Below, piece after piece: positions 1-9,020 of a DNA stretch of 64,000 nt. A program made the translations under genes and the position numbers. How positions within the stretch are numbered: position 1 is the first letter of the stretch; each line of letters starts with the position of its first letter. This DNA is from CAWCWN01 sp963799245. GTDB taxonomy: Bacteria; Chloroflexota; Ktedonobacteria; Ktedonobacterales; Ktedonobacteraceae. Location: positions 558,001 to 622,000 of the forward strand of contig CAWCWN010000003.1 in assembly GCA_963799245.1 (NCBI GenBank). Reading direction: 5' to 3'. The notes under the pieces were generated by a model. The model worked only from the letters and a program-made list of their open reading frames with translations, was not told where the DNA came from and ran no database searches.

Positions 1-283
1 TCTACAGTGTTGTACAGAGTCGCCACAAGCGCTTCGCCTCATACCTCTTCTTCTGTTTATCACGGCGTGGGCAGGCCCTCAGTCGTGGTATACTAAAATA
101 CACAATCTATGCACCACGTATGTAAACATCGTGACATTTTTCCTGCGGGATAGAGTATTTATAACCAGAACGATCCGATAAACGTAGATAAGGATGGAGA
201 CAAGCCTTTGGCATGCAGGGCTGTTGATGTATAGCTTCACTATGCTGTAACATTTTTCTGACATTGTAAAAGCAAGGACTATT

Positions 284-1462
284 ATGCGTATATTACTCTA
301 CCTGGGAAAAGGCGGTGTGGGGAAAACCACCATAGCCGCCGCCACAGCGGTTCGCTCAGCGATGCTGGGCAAACGCACGCTCGTGGTTAGCACGGACCTG
401 GCTCATAGCCTCGCCGATTGTTTAAACACACCACTTACATCAGAGCCAAAGGAGCTGGCAACCAATCTCTGGGCACAGGAGGTCAATGCCCTGGACGAGA
501 TGCGCCGTGGTTGGGGCAAGCTCCAGACTACAATGAGTAAGATGCTGCGCCAGCGAGGCATAAATTCGGTCATGGCCGAGGAACTGGCTCTCATTCCCGG
601 CATGGATGAGATCGTAAGCCTGATTAACATCTACCGCAATGCCCGTGAAGGCAATTTCGACGCCGTCGTTATCGACGCCGCCCCCACAGGTGAAACCGTG
701 CGCCTGCTCAGTATGCCCGATACCTTTCAGTGGTATGCCGGGCGCATTATGAATTTGCAAAGCGGCACCCTCAACCTGGCGCGCCCGCTGATCAAGGCCT
801 TCATGCCCTCCGCCGAGATCCTGGATGCGGTGCAGGCCCTCAGTGAACGGGTCAAAATATTGCGCGAGTCCCTGCTAGATCCTGATATCAGTTCATACCG
901 CCCGGTCGTTAACCCCGAACGCATGGTCATCAAAGAGGCCCTGCGCGCAGAAACGTACCTGGCCCTCTTTGGCTACCCGATTGATGCCGTTGTCTGCAAC
1001 CGCGTCATCCCGAGACGCAACTATCAAGACCCCTTTATGCAGGACATGTTCCAGCATCAAGAGAGGTTACGCCTGCAGATACATCAGACTTTTGCGCCAC
1101 TGCCCATCTGGGAGGCGCCGTACTACTCGCATGAAATTCTTGGTATTGATGAGCTTGGCAAGCTGGCCACTTCCGTCTTTGGCGAACAGGATCCCACCCA
1201 GATCTTCTACCACGGCCAGATCCAGGAGCTTACGCGCCAGGGCGATGTCTACATTTTGCGCCTGCCCTTGCCTCACGTCGAGATGGACAAGGTACTGATG
1301 ACGAAAAAGGGCGATGAAATGATCATCGAGATCGGCAACTTCAAACGCGACATCACCCTTCCGGCGGTCCTGGCCAACGCGGAAGCAACGGTGGCGCGCT
1401 TTGCGAATAAAGCCCTGGAGATTCACTTTACAGTTCCAGCGGAAGAGGAGAAGTCGGCGTAA
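284..1462 (+). CDS. ArsA/Get3-type ATPase, single-domain
   Basis: The product is a cytoplasmic P-loop ATPase of the ArsA/TRC40 family. The deviant Walker A GKGGVGKTT lies at residues 8-16, and the STDLAHSLAD stretch that follows is typical of the family. The C-terminal ~65 residues (RLPLPHVEMDKV..., then GDEMIIEIG) look like the HSP20-like domain found at the end of many bacterial ArsA homologues. At 392 aa it has one ATPase half, unlike the duplicated plasmid ArsA. No arsB or arsenic regulator is nearby, so a Get3-like or other targeting role is as likely as arsenite extrusion. An AAGGACT ribosome site precedes the ATG. Confidence 0.9.
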   Translation: MRILLYLGKGGVGKTTIAAATAVRSAMLGKRTLVVSTDLAHSLADCLNTPLTSEPKELATNLWAQEVNALDEMRRGWGKLQTTMSKMLRQRGINSVMAEELALIPGMDEIVSLINIYRNAREGNFDAVVIDAAPTGETVRLLSMPDTFQWYAGRIMNLQSGTLNLARPLIKAFMPSAEILDAVQALSERVKILRESLLDPDISSYRPVVNPERMVIKEALRAETYLALFGYPIDAVVCNRVIPRRNYQDPFMQDMFQHQERLRLQIHQTFAPLPIWEAPYYSHEILGIDELGKLATSVFGEQDPTQIFYHGQIQELTRQGDVYILRLPLPHVEMDKVLMTKKGDEMIIEIGNFKRDITLPAVLANAEATVARFANKALEIHFTVPAEEEKSA

Positions 1463-1685
1463 CCCCCTTCCCGCCTTATTACACGGGCATTCGGTCACTC
1501 GAACACGAGGCCGTGACAGCAGTTCTGACAGCACTGGCGCTCTGCCGCCAGGTCTTTTCAACTTCGTTCTTCACATGAGATGCAACGCGAAAGTTGGCGC
1601 GAGATTCTTGTCGGAGAATCTCACGCTATTTTAGGGGAAGGTGGCTGTTCACCAGAGGACGACCTAATTCAGATTTCTCCTCTAC

Positions 1686-1715
1686 TTGACACATGTTCAA
1701 AAAACCCTCTATAGT
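1686..1715 (+). promoter_or_regulatory. Sigma70-type promoter of the recG locus
   Basis: TTGACA (1686-1691) and TATAGT (1710-1715) are separated by 18 bp. The ATG at 1693 lies inside this promoter, so the downstream reading frame must begin later, at ATG 1759. Confidence 0.75.
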
Positions 1716-1758
1716 AGAGAAGCAACAACACACACGTGAAATAGCGAACATTCAGGTT

Positions 1759-2163
1759 ATGTCAAATACATCACAGCATGTGCTTGCCTCCTACATAGAG
1801 CGGGCACGTAAAGTACTACAACACGAGCAGCGGACTCATCATCAGGACCAGGCCATCAAACCGGGAGGGCTGGAAATCTTTGTAGGGCGCTGGGCTGATG
1901 AGATGGGCAACATGTGTAAAAGCGCCGGACTCGACCTCAGCCCTGTCCATCAATTTAGCGCCTGCCTGGAGGGATACCACGGATCTGACCCGATGCAGCG
2001 CGCCGCGAGTCTGCGCGCAGCCCTGGCCATTCTCAACGAACTTGATACCAGGGGCAACAGCCAGGCCCGGCGCGCGCCAGCGGATCCTCCCCCCACCCGG
2101 CCATGCCAACCAATGGAGCCTCAACCCCGGCGGAGAAAATTGCCGCCACGCATCTTACAATAG
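1759..2163 (+). CDS. RecG N-terminal extension, in a different frame from recG
   Basis: This frame encodes a helical segment with the pattern seen at the N-terminus of long Chloroflexi RecG proteins: a VLQHEQ-type helix, then D-x-A-I-x-x-GGLE-x-F and a tryptophan, ending in an ALAILNEL helix. The body of RecG follows one frame away and begins at ATG 2103, so the two frames overlap by 61 bases. A run of six C at 2089-2094 sits where the frames would join; one additional C would fuse them into one protein of about 885 residues. The last ~25 codons here (Pro/Arg-rich) read like out-of-frame sequence. It is either an indel in recG or a separately translated domain coupled to recG. The start is set by the promoter at 1686-1715. 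Confidence 0.6.
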   Translation: MSNTSQHVLASYIERARKVLQHEQRTHHQDQAIKPGGLEIFVGRWADEMGNMCKSAGLDLSPVHQFSACLEGYHGSDPMQRAASLRAALAILNELDTRGNSQARRAPADPPPTRPCQPMEPQPRRRKLPPRILQ

Positions 2164-4415
2164 GGATCGATGGCCAGAAGCCAGCGCAGGCCGAGCGCCG
2201 CGCCGCAGTGGCTCCCCAGCCTATACACCTGGAAGCAGGCATGACATCCGGCCATGCCGTATTGACGCTGCTCAGCGCCGATGTCATAGCGGTGCCCAAA
2301 CTGGGAGCGGCGGCGGCGACACGTCTGCATACCCTGGGTATCCGCACAGTGCGCGACCTGCTTTTCTACTTTCCCCGCGACCATCGCGATTATAGCAGGC
2401 TTGAGAAGATCGCCAACCTGCCTTTCAATGAGCTGACCACCACCAAGGGCCTGATCTGGGAGGTGAAAAATGCGCCAACCAGGGGCGGGCGCCAGCGGAC
2501 GATTGCCGCGATCACCGATGATACAGGCAAGCTGAATGTGACCTGGTTCAATCAGCCCTACCTGCTCAAGCAGTTGAAGGCGGCACAAGGTACCTGGCTG
2601 GTTGTTAGCGGTATCAAGCAGCGCTTCGGCAATAAAATTGAGTTCACCGTCCGCAGCCATGAACTCCCCGAAGAGGGTGACCTGTTGAACACGGGCCGCC
2701 TGGTACCCGTTTATGCTTTGACGGAGGGGCTACATGCCAGGGCGTTGCGGCGCTACACAAAATGGGTGGTCGACCACTATGCAGCCATGCTGCCCGACCA
2801 CCTGCCCGCCTCCGTACGTCTCACGGGTAAGCTGATGCCTTTAGCCGCCGCGGTTGAGCACATTCACTATCCTGAAAGCGAAGCCGCGCTGAGCGCCGCT
2901 CGTCTGCGCCTGGCATTTGACGAGCTTTTCCTCATCCAACTGGGCATGCAAGAACGACGCATGCGCTGGCAGCGTGAGGCCGCGGCGGGCAACGCGTTGC
3001 AGGTCGACCCGAGCAGGATATTTATTGATGCGCCGCCGCAGACCACGGCGCCCCAGGCCGCAGAAGAGCCCCGACCCTTCAACAATACGCTCTGGGCGCC
3101 GGTCATCGCCAGTCAACCCTTCGAGGCCAGCCTGCCATTTCGTTTCACTGCGGCCCAGCGGCGCGTTATCTGTGAGATCCTGGCGGACCTGGCACAAAGC
3201 CGGCCGATGTGCCGCCTGCTGCAGGGCGATGTTGGCGCGGGCAAGACCGCCGTGGCCGCCGCCGCCCTGCTCACCGCCGCCCTCAATGGCTACCAGGGCG
3301 CTATTATGGCTCCCACCGAGCTGCTGGCCGAGCAGCATGCGCACGGCATCAGCGCGATGCTTGAGCCGTTTGGTATTCGTACCATCCTCCTCACGGGCGG
3401 CCTGAAAGCGCGTGAGCGTATGCTGGGCCGCAGCGCACTTGAGGCAGGAGAGGCCATGGTCGCCATCGGTACGCACGCGCTTATCCAGGAGGACGTCAAT
3501 TTTCAACGCCTGGGGCTGGTAATCGTCGACGAACAGCATCGCTTTGGCGTGGAGCAGCGCGACGCCCTGCGCCAGAAAGGCTTTCAGCCGCATATGCTGG
3601 TCATGACTGCTACCCCTATACCGCGCACCCTGGCGCTCACACTCTACGGGGACCTGGATGTTTCGGTCATCGACCAGCTGCCACCCGGTCGCCAGCAGGT
3701 CATAACCCGCTGGCGCACCGGTGCACGCCGCGCGGAGGCCAATACACTGATTGCCCAGGAGGTCGCCCAGGGCCACCAGGCCTTTATCATCTGCCCCCTG
3801 ATAGAAGAAGCAGAGGCGCTGGCGGTCAAAGCAGCCACCGTCGAGTATGAGCGCTTGAGCCGCGAAGTCTTCCCTGCATTGCGCATGGGGCTGCTGCATG
3901 GAGCAATGAAGCCCGTTGAGAAAGACGCGACCATGCGACGCTTCCGCGACCGCGAACTCGATATCCTGGTGGCCACCTCGGTGATCGAGGTGGGTATCGA
4001 TATACCCAATGCGACGGTAATGGTGATCGAAGACGCCGACCGCTTCGGCCTGTCGCAGCTGCACCAGCTCCGCGGGCGTGTGGGGCGTGGTCAGCAGCAG
4101 GCATACTGCTATGTTCTCAGCGCAGATGCCAGCCTGCAGGCCCAGGAACGCCTGGAGATATTTCAGTCGACCAACGATGGCTTCCGCCTGTCCGAAGAAG
4201 ATATGCGTCTGCGTGGCCCTGGCGATTTTATCGGCGTACGCCAGAGCGGCATGCCCGAATTACGCATGGCGAACCTCAGCGACAGCAGGCTTATAGAGGA
4301 GTCCCGTCGCCTTGCCGCCAGGCTATGGGAGAGCGACCCCTACCTGCGCAAACCTGAACACACAGCTTTACGCGAGCGTATGCACCTCTTCTGGCAAAAT
4401 TTTATGGCGCATTGA
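2103..4415 (+). CDS. recG: ATP-dependent DNA helicase RecG
   Basis: RecG remodels stalled replication forks and branch-migrates Holliday junctions. A wedge/OB region (about residues 60-230, containing VPKLGAAAATRLHTLGI and a DLLFYFPRDHRDYS block) is followed by SF2 helicase motifs: Walker A GDVGAGKT near residue 375, the DEQH box in VIVDEQHRFGVEQR near 477, TATPIPRT, and the motif V/VI region ending in QLRGRVGRG. The 770-aa body is full length for RecG without the extension. The first ~45 residues are low-complexity and may be internal to a longer protein if the frame disruption at 2089-2094 is an assembly error. Confidence 0.95.
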   Translation: MPTNGASTPAEKIAATHLTIGIDGQKPAQAERRAAVAPQPIHLEAGMTSGHAVLTLLSADVIAVPKLGAAAATRLHTLGIRTVRDLLFYFPRDHRDYSRLEKIANLPFNELTTTKGLIWEVKNAPTRGGRQRTIAAITDDTGKLNVTWFNQPYLLKQLKAAQGTWLVVSGIKQRFGNKIEFTVRSHELPEEGDLLNTGRLVPVYALTEGLHARALRRYTKWVVDHYAAMLPDHLPASVRLTGKLMPLAAAVEHIHYPESEAALSAARLRLAFDELFLIQLGMQERRMRWQREAAAGNALQVDPSRIFIDAPPQTTAPQAAEEPRPFNNTLWAPVIASQPFEASLPFRFTAAQRRVICEILADLAQSRPMCRLLQGDVGAGKTAVAAAALLTAALNGYQGAIMAPTELLAEQHAHGISAMLEPFGIRTILLTGGLKARERMLGRSALEAGEAMVAIGTHALIQEDVNFQRLGLVIVDEQHRFGVEQRDALRQKGFQPHMLVMTATPIPRTLALTLYGDLDVSVIDQLPPGRQQVITRWRTGARRAEANTLIAQEVAQGHQAFIICPLIEEAEALAVKAATVEYERLSREVFPALRMGLLHGAMKPVEKDATMRRFRDRELDILVATSVIEVGIDIPNATVMVIEDADRFGLSQLHQLRGRVGRGQQQAYCYVLSADASLQAQERLEIFQSTNDGFRLSEEDMRLRGPGDFIGVRQSGMPELRMANLSDSRLIEESRRLAARLWESDPYLRKPEHTALRERMHLFWQNFMAH

Positions 4416-4452
4416 TGTCGCGCCGGCTCTTGGTGGCGTGGCACGCCCCAAC

Positions 4453-4481
4453 TTGACACGGGGCATTGCTTGTTTTATAAT
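4453..4481 (+). promoter_or_regulatory. Consensus promoter of the padR gene
   Basis: TTGACA at 4453-4458 and TATAAT at 4476-4481 with a 17-bp spacer match the housekeeping consensus exactly. The predicted transcription start falls inside the operator at 4484-4497. Confidence 0.9.
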
Positions 4482-4483
4482 TA

Positions 4484-4497
4484 AGTCAGCACTGACT
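4484..4497. promoter_or_regulatory. PadR operator 1 (inverted repeat)
   Basis: AGTCAG-CA-CTGACT is a perfect inverted repeat placed at the predicted +1 of the padR promoter. A closely related repeat lies before the MFS gene (5111-5126), which argues for one regulator acting on both. Confidence 0.75.
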
Positions 4498-4511
4498 CAA
4501 TGGTGATACTC

Positions 4512-5084
4512 ATGTATAAACAAGTTATGTTACTCGGGCTGCTCCTGGAAAAGCCGATGTACGGCCAGCAAATACGCGAGGTCATCGAGACTCATCATGA
4601 CCTGTTTGCCGATTTTATTAAAAAACCGACGATATACTACCAGCTTGAGCGGCTTAACCGCGACGGCTATCTTGAGATACGGCGTGAGTTTGTCGAGGCT
4701 CCAGGAACGGGGCACGCCCACGACGAACTGGTACCGCGTGAACGCGAGCTCTATTTTATCACGGAGGCCGGGCGGCAGCACTTCAATGCCCTGCTGCGAT
4801 CGATGCTGGGAGCCTATACGCCAGCCCTGAGCGAGGTGGATGCCTGCCTGTTCTTTTTACACAACCTGGGCCTGGGTGAGGCGGTGACACTACTGCAGGC
4901 TCGCATCGAGCAGGTGTCGCACTACCGCTCAATCGTCGCAGCTCAGATGGACGGACCCTACGCGCTTGACGATGCCCATAAACTGGTCAACGATCACAGG
5001 CTCACCCTGCTCGATGCCGAGCTCGATTGGTTGAGCCGCACGGTCGCTCATCTTAAAGCCAGGCAGGTGACACGCACACATTAA
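4512..5084 (+). CDS. PadR-family transcriptional regulator
   Basis: The protein has the PadR layout. An N-terminal winged helix begins with LLGLLLEKPMYGQQI and includes YYQLERLNRDGYLEI with the wing after it. A C-terminal helical region of about 80 residues is of the Vir/AphA type used for dimerisation. Upstream ATG 4500 is also in frame, but ATG 4512 has GGTGA at 4503-4507 at usable spacing, so it is preferred. The gene is autoregulated by inference, because an inverted repeat sits on its own +1. A 64-bp gap separates it from the exporter gene it probably controls. Confidence 0.88.
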   Translation: MYKQVMLLGLLLEKPMYGQQIREVIETHHDLFADFIKKPTIYYQLERLNRDGYLEIRREFVEAPGTGHAHDELVPRERELYFITEAGRQHFNALLRSMLGAYTPALSEVDACLFFLHNLGLGEAVTLLQARIEQVSHYRSIVAAQMDGPYALDDAHKLVNDHRLTLLDAELDWLSRTVAHLKARQVTRTH

Positions 5085-5110
5085 ACCCGTACATCTTATT
5101 TTTGCCGTAT

Positions 5111-5126
5111 AAGTCAGTTTTGACTT
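5111..5126. promoter_or_regulatory. PadR operator 2, before the MFS gene
   Basis: AAGTCA-GTTT-TGACTT shares its AGTCA/TGACT half-sites with the repeat at 4484-4497. It lies in the padR-MFS intergenic gap, about 20 bp before the exporter start codon. Confidence 0.7.
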
Positions 5127-5148
5127 AAATGGATCAGGAGTTCACTGC

Positions 5149-6390
5149 GTGCCTAAAATGCTACGTTCGCCATTATTTTTAATGGCTCTGACGATTTTTA
5201 TTGACTTTACCGGTTTCGGCCTGGTCATACCGCTGCTGCCATTCTGGGCCGAGCACCTGGGCGCAAATGCCGTAGGCGTTGGACTCATCCTCACGGTTTA
5301 CGCCCTGGCCCAATTTATCTTTACCCCGATCCTGGGATCGCTTTCGGACCGCTATGGACGACGGCCGATCATCATCACATCTCTGTTGATCGAAGCCTTC
5401 GCCTTTGCCTTCACGGCGCTGGCGGGCTCGCTGCCCCTGTTGCTCCTGGCGCGCTTTATTGGCGGACTTGGCTCCTCCAATATCGGTTCGGCCCAGGCAG
5501 TGGTCGCTGACATCACGCCTCCCGAGGGCCGGGCACGCGGTATGGGGCTGATCGGAGCCGCTATTGGCCTGGGCTTTGTGGTCGGCCCTGCCCTGGGCGG
5601 CGTGCTTGCCCCCCTGGGGCCGGCTGTGCCTTTCTGGGCCGCCATGGGCGTCGCCATCGCCAACGCGCTACTGGTCAGCTTGTTCCTACCCGAGACGCGC
5701 CGCCGGGAAGGGGCGGAGAGGCGCAAACATGGAGGCGCTTCCGTGCTCTTCGCGGGCTGGCAGCAGGCTTTGCGCAACCCTGTCGTCGCGCGCCTGGCGC
5801 TAATATACCTGCTCTTCACTATCGCTTTCACAGCGATGGAGGCCATTTTTCCCCTCTTCACCCAGCATGTCTTTGGCTGGACGGCCATGCAAAATGGCTA
5901 TATCTTCACCTACGTAGGTATCGTCATCGTTATCATGCAGGGGGGGCTCGTAGGGCAGCTGGTCAAGCGCTGCGGTGAACGCGGCCTGCTGATCGCCGGC
6001 TTAACGCTGTTAGCCGTTGGCCTCGTGCTGCTGCCTCTGAGCACCCGCCTTGGCTTGCTGCTCGTTGCGCTGGGTATCTTAAGCGCGGGTGACGGCGCGG
6101 TAGCGCCGACCATCTCGTCGCTGCTCTCCTTCGCCGGTCCGGCCGATGCTCAGGGTGAGACGCTGGGTTTTGCCCAGGGGCTGGCCGGCCTGGGCCGTAT
6201 CGTGGGGCCTCTTATCGCCGGGAGCCTTTACGCATTTGGAGGACCGGGCATGCCTTTTCTGATGAGCGCGGCGCTGGTTGTTCTGGCGCTGTTGCTGGCG
6301 CTGCCCCGGCTGCCCATCAACAGGCGAGCAGGGCCCGTACGCCCCGCACATATTGAGAAAGACGGCTCTGCGCTGGTAGAAAAGCAGTGA
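5149..6390 (+). CDS. MFS drug:H+ antiporter (DHA1/TetA-like)
   Basis: This 413-aa protein has twelve predicted membrane segments. MFS signature A (GSLSDRYGRRPII) lies in the loop between helices 2 and 3, and a motif-C-like glycine-rich stretch (GLGFVVGPALGGVL) lies in helix 5, the pattern of drug antiporters including TetA-like proteins. GTG 5149 is the start; AGGAG at 5136-5140 precedes it. It follows padR directly and carries the matching operator, so it is probably derepressed when PadR binds a ligand that the pump exports. The substrate cannot be told from sequence. Confidence 0.9.
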   Translation: MPKMLRSPLFLMALTIFIDFTGFGLVIPLLPFWAEHLGANAVGVGLILTVYALAQFIFTPILGSLSDRYGRRPIIITSLLIEAFAFAFTALAGSLPLLLLARFIGGLGSSNIGSAQAVVADITPPEGRARGMGLIGAAIGLGFVVGPALGGVLAPLGPAVPFWAAMGVAIANALLVSLFLPETRRREGAERRKHGGASVLFAGWQQALRNPVVARLALIYLLFTIAFTAMEAIFPLFTQHVFGWTAMQNGYIFTYVGIVIVIMQGGLVGQLVKRCGERGLLIAGLTLLAVGLVLLPLSTRLGLLLVALGILSAGDGAVAPTISSLLSFAGPADAQGETLGFAQGLAGLGRIVGPLIAGSLYAFGGPGMPFLMSAALVVLALLLALPRLPINRRAGPVRPAHIEKDGSALVEKQ

Positions 6391-6436
6391 AGAGTTGTAA
6401 AATACATACGGTAGACTATTGTAATCTGGAGGAACA

Positions 6437-6829
6437 ATGCGAACTATTACCATTACGATCATGGTGCTGCGCGTGGCAGTGCTGATAGCTTTGATATTTG
6501 GGATCTTGTTCTGGCTGAATATCGCCACGTCCCTCATACCTATCCATATGTTACTTGGTCTCATCGTGGTGCTCGCGCTCTGGATCATCGGCCTGGCCCA
6601 GGGCTTTATGAAAGGGGGAAGTTTTCCGATAGCGCTGGGCACCTTCATCTTAGGCCTGGCGATCGCTATTCTTGGCCTGAAGCAGCAGCAGTGGTTAGTT
6701 GGCCCGGCACACTGGGTCATTCAGGTAATTCACCTGCTGCTCGGCCTGTCGGCCATCGCCTTTGCCGAAATGATCGCCGCCAGCACAAAGAGGCGCGTAA
6801 AAGCACAACAAACGGCTTATCCGAAGTAG
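6437..6829 (+). CDS. Small membrane protein, four predicted helices
   Basis: The 130-aa product is almost entirely hydrophobic, with about four membrane segments, the pattern of a short integral membrane protein. The C-terminal tail is basic (STKRRVKAQQ). No enzymatic motif is visible and the family is not recognised. GGAGGAAC precedes the ATG. It is 46 bp downstream of the MFS gene on the same strand and may be cotranscribed. Confidence 0.7.
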   Translation: MRTITITIMVLRVAVLIALIFGILFWLNIATSLIPIHMLLGLIVVLALWIIGLAQGFMKGGSFPIALGTFILGLAIAILGLKQQQWLVGPAHWVIQVIHLLLGLSAIAFAEMIAASTKRRVKAQQTAYPK

Positions 6830-7021
6830 GACAATGCAGTTGGCGTCCCTGACGCTGCCGGGAACTGCGCGTGCGGAGCTTTGCGCAAGTTGTCGCGAGG
6901 TCATATGTTGAGTTTGCTGGCAGTCCTATTGCCGAATAGACGCTGATATGATTTAATGGGATCAGGATTTCCTTTCTCAGGGTTATTGTGATGTATTTTT
7001 GGGTATTAAAGGGGTAAAAGC

Positions 7022-7528
7022 GTGAAGAATGAGGACAAGCATGGACGCATAGCCGTGTATCCCGGCAGCTTCGATCCACTTACCAATGGACATCTCGACA
7101 TCGCGCGACGCGCAGCACAACTCTTTGATACTTTGATCATTGCCGTCTATGCCTTTCCCGCCAAGAACCTGCTTTTTTCAGTTGACGAGCGCATGGCGCT
7201 CTGGCAAGAGGTGGTTGCCTCCGAGGAACTGACGAATGTGCAGGTCGACAAGTTCACAGAACTGCTGGTAAACTACGTCCGTGCGATCAATGGGCAGGTT
7301 ATTATTAAAGGGTTACGCGCGCCCAATGATTTTGAGGCTGAATTTCAACAGGGCCTGATGAATCGCAAACTCGCTCCAGAAATCGATACCGTCTGCTTAT
7401 TGACCGACCTGGATCAAATGTTTGTAAGCTCATCATTATTAAAAGAGATTGCGCGCCTGGGTGGAGACGTGACCGATATGCTTCCCTCGGTAGTTGTACG
7501 GGCCTTGCAGCATAAATTTGGCATATAG
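7022..7528 (+). CDS. coaD: Phosphopantetheine adenylyltransferase
   Basis: CoaD adds AMP to 4'-phosphopantetheine to make dephospho-CoA, the fourth step of CoA synthesis. The nucleotidyltransferase signature YPGSFDPLTNGH (residues 13-24) contains the T/HxGH-type site. The C-terminal part has the VSSSLLKEIA segment (ISS-like motif). Length (168 aa) is normal. The GTG start at 7022 has AAGGGG at about 7009. The ~190 bp before it shows no clear gene. It heads a cluster with a coiled-coil protein, yceD and rpmF, a common bacterial grouping. Confidence 0.95.
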   Translation: MKNEDKHGRIAVYPGSFDPLTNGHLDIARRAAQLFDTLIIAVYAFPAKNLLFSVDERMALWQEVVASEELTNVQVDKFTELLVNYVRAINGQVIIKGLRAPNDFEAEFQQGLMNRKLAPEIDTVCLLTDLDQMFVSSSLLKEIARLGGDVTDMLPSVVVRALQHKFGI

Positions 7529-7592
7529 GTAGTTCACTCGAGCGAATTTTACGTAGTCTCGCCATGTCAAGTCGGGAAGGGCAGGAAAGCCT

Positions 7593-8225
7593 ATGGATAT
7601 ACTCTATCTTGTGGACCGCCTGGAAAATCTTATCGCCAACAGCCGCCGTATGCCACTGGTCAATTCGATACTCCTGAAAGAGACAGATATCCTCAATATC
7701 GTTGATCAGATGCGCACGTCAATCCCCGATGAAATCAAGCAGGCAAGGCGTATTATTCAAGAGAAAGAGCGCATCCTTGCCCAGGCGCAGGCCGACGCCT
7801 CCACCTTGCTGGCCCGGGCGCGTGAGGAGACCGAGCGAGCAATAAATCGCGAAGGGCTCCTGCGGGCCGCTGAAGCGCGCTCCCAGGAGCTTGTGCGCCA
7901 CGCTGAAGTGCAAGCACAGGAGGCGCTGCGGCAGGCCGAGGAACACCGCAACCAGCTGAAGGTTGATGCCGATAGCTATGTTGCGGAGACCCTGCACAAC
8001 CTCAAAGAACACCTGGGAAGTGTCGAGATGGATATCAGTCGCACTATACTCAGCATCGATAAAGGCCTGGCGAGCCTGGAAGTGCCGGAAGAGGGAGGCT
8101 ATGCAGAAGATGAACTGTATGAGGCAGAGGAGGCCGGCGCAGAGGACGAGCAGGTTGCGCCGGCCCATCGCGTTCCTCGCCGCGCCTCGCTGGCTAATGA
8201 CACCATGGGTGGTCCTATGTATTAG
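7593..8225 (+). CDS. Coiled-coil protein, DivIVA-like
   Basis: Residues 1-40 form a short ordered head (DILYLVDRLENLIANSR), followed by a long Ala/Glu/Arg/Gln-rich coiled coil (about 55-145) and an acidic tail (GYAEDELYEAEEAGAEDEQ). Proteins like this between coaD and yceD in Chloroflexi are usually annotated only as hypothetical or ATPase-like. No nucleotide-binding motif is visible. It resembles DivIVA/ATP synthase b-type coiled coils in composition only, so no function is assigned. Confidence 0.75.
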   Translation: MDILYLVDRLENLIANSRRMPLVNSILLKETDILNIVDQMRTSIPDEIKQARRIIQEKERILAQAQADASTLLARAREETERAINREGLLRAAEARSQELVRHAEVQAQEALRQAEEHRNQLKVDADSYVAETLHNLKEHLGSVEMDISRTILSIDKGLASLEVPEEGGYAEDELYEAEEAGAEDEQVAPAHRVPRRASLANDTMGGPMY

Positions 8226-8281
8226 CTCACAGGCCTGGTGACCGCGGGCACCCATTGAGGTGCGCAAATTTTGTGTCGCAC

Positions 8282-8310
8282 TTGACACGCGTGAGGCGCT
8301 TGACTATAAT
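8282..8310 (+). promoter_or_regulatory. Consensus promoter of yceD-rpmF
   Basis: TTGACA (8282-8287), a 17-bp spacer and TATAAT (8305-8310) form a perfect housekeeping promoter. It gives a leader of about 110 nt before yceD. Confidence 0.9.
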
Positions 8311-8429
8311 GAGCAGGCACCACAGAAAAGTACACGACATTCAGGTTGCGCCAATATCTCTATTTACCAACGCAAGTGCCATAATGCCGGGCAACGGTCG
8401 TCTCTTCTGTGGAAAGGAAATCGGAAATC

Positions 8430-8960
8430 ATGCTTTATAACGTGGCGCAGCTCATGAAGGCCCCGGTCGGGACCTCCCTTGGGTATGATATTCACGAAGA
8501 AGATATTCAACTTGATGAAGACCTCAAGCTAGTAGGCCCAATCGATGGGCACGTGCGCATCCGCCGCACGAACCAGGCCCTACTGGTGGATGGCTGGATA
8601 GACCTGACGCTTGAGCTTGCATGTACTCGCTGCCTGGAAGAATTCGAACAGCCAGTGCATGTTCCATTCATGGAACAATTCTATCCGACGGTGGACATCA
8701 TTACTGGCGTTACTCTGCCGCCCAGCGTAGACGAAGATGCCTTCCCTATCGACGATCATCATCTGCTCGATCTTACGGAGGCGCTACGGCAACGAGTGCT
8801 GCTCGAAATTCCTATGGTCACTCTGTGCCGGGAAGATTGCGCGGGGCTCTGTTCGCAGTGCGGACACAATCTTAATCTTGGTCCCTGCGATTGCAAACCA
8901 GAGGTAGATACACGCTTCAGTGTATTGCAAAAATTATTACAAAATGGATCAGAAGTCTGA
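8430..8960 (+). CDS. yceD: YceD family (DUF177) protein
   Basis: DUF177/YceD proteins are encoded next to rpmF across bacteria and have been linked to 23S rRNA or ribosome assembly. Here the N-terminal beta-rich part is followed by the conserved CTRCLEEFEQPV motif and a C-terminal Cys cluster (CREDCAGLCSQCGHNLN, then CDC), probably metal-binding. A longer in-frame GTG start at 8409 exists. ATG 8430 sits better behind the purine-rich AAAGGAAA and gives the usual YceD N-terminus. rpmF follows 60 bp later. Confidence 0.88.
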   Translation: MLYNVAQLMKAPVGTSLGYDIHEEDIQLDEDLKLVGPIDGHVRIRRTNQALLVDGWIDLTLELACTRCLEEFEQPVHVPFMEQFYPTVDIITGVTLPPSVDEDAFPIDDHHLLDLTEALRQRVLLEIPMVTLCREDCAGLCSQCGHNLNLGPCDCKPEVDTRFSVLQKLLQNGSEV

Positions 8961-9020
8961 TTCCACAGCCAGGTTTACCTGTTGAACCCCGCTGTGGGAA
9001 TGAAGAGGAGAACATACATT

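Noticed and set aside
79..264. 61-codon minus-strand ORF at the window start
   Set aside because: Short, no ribosome site, and it lies in the arsA upstream region.
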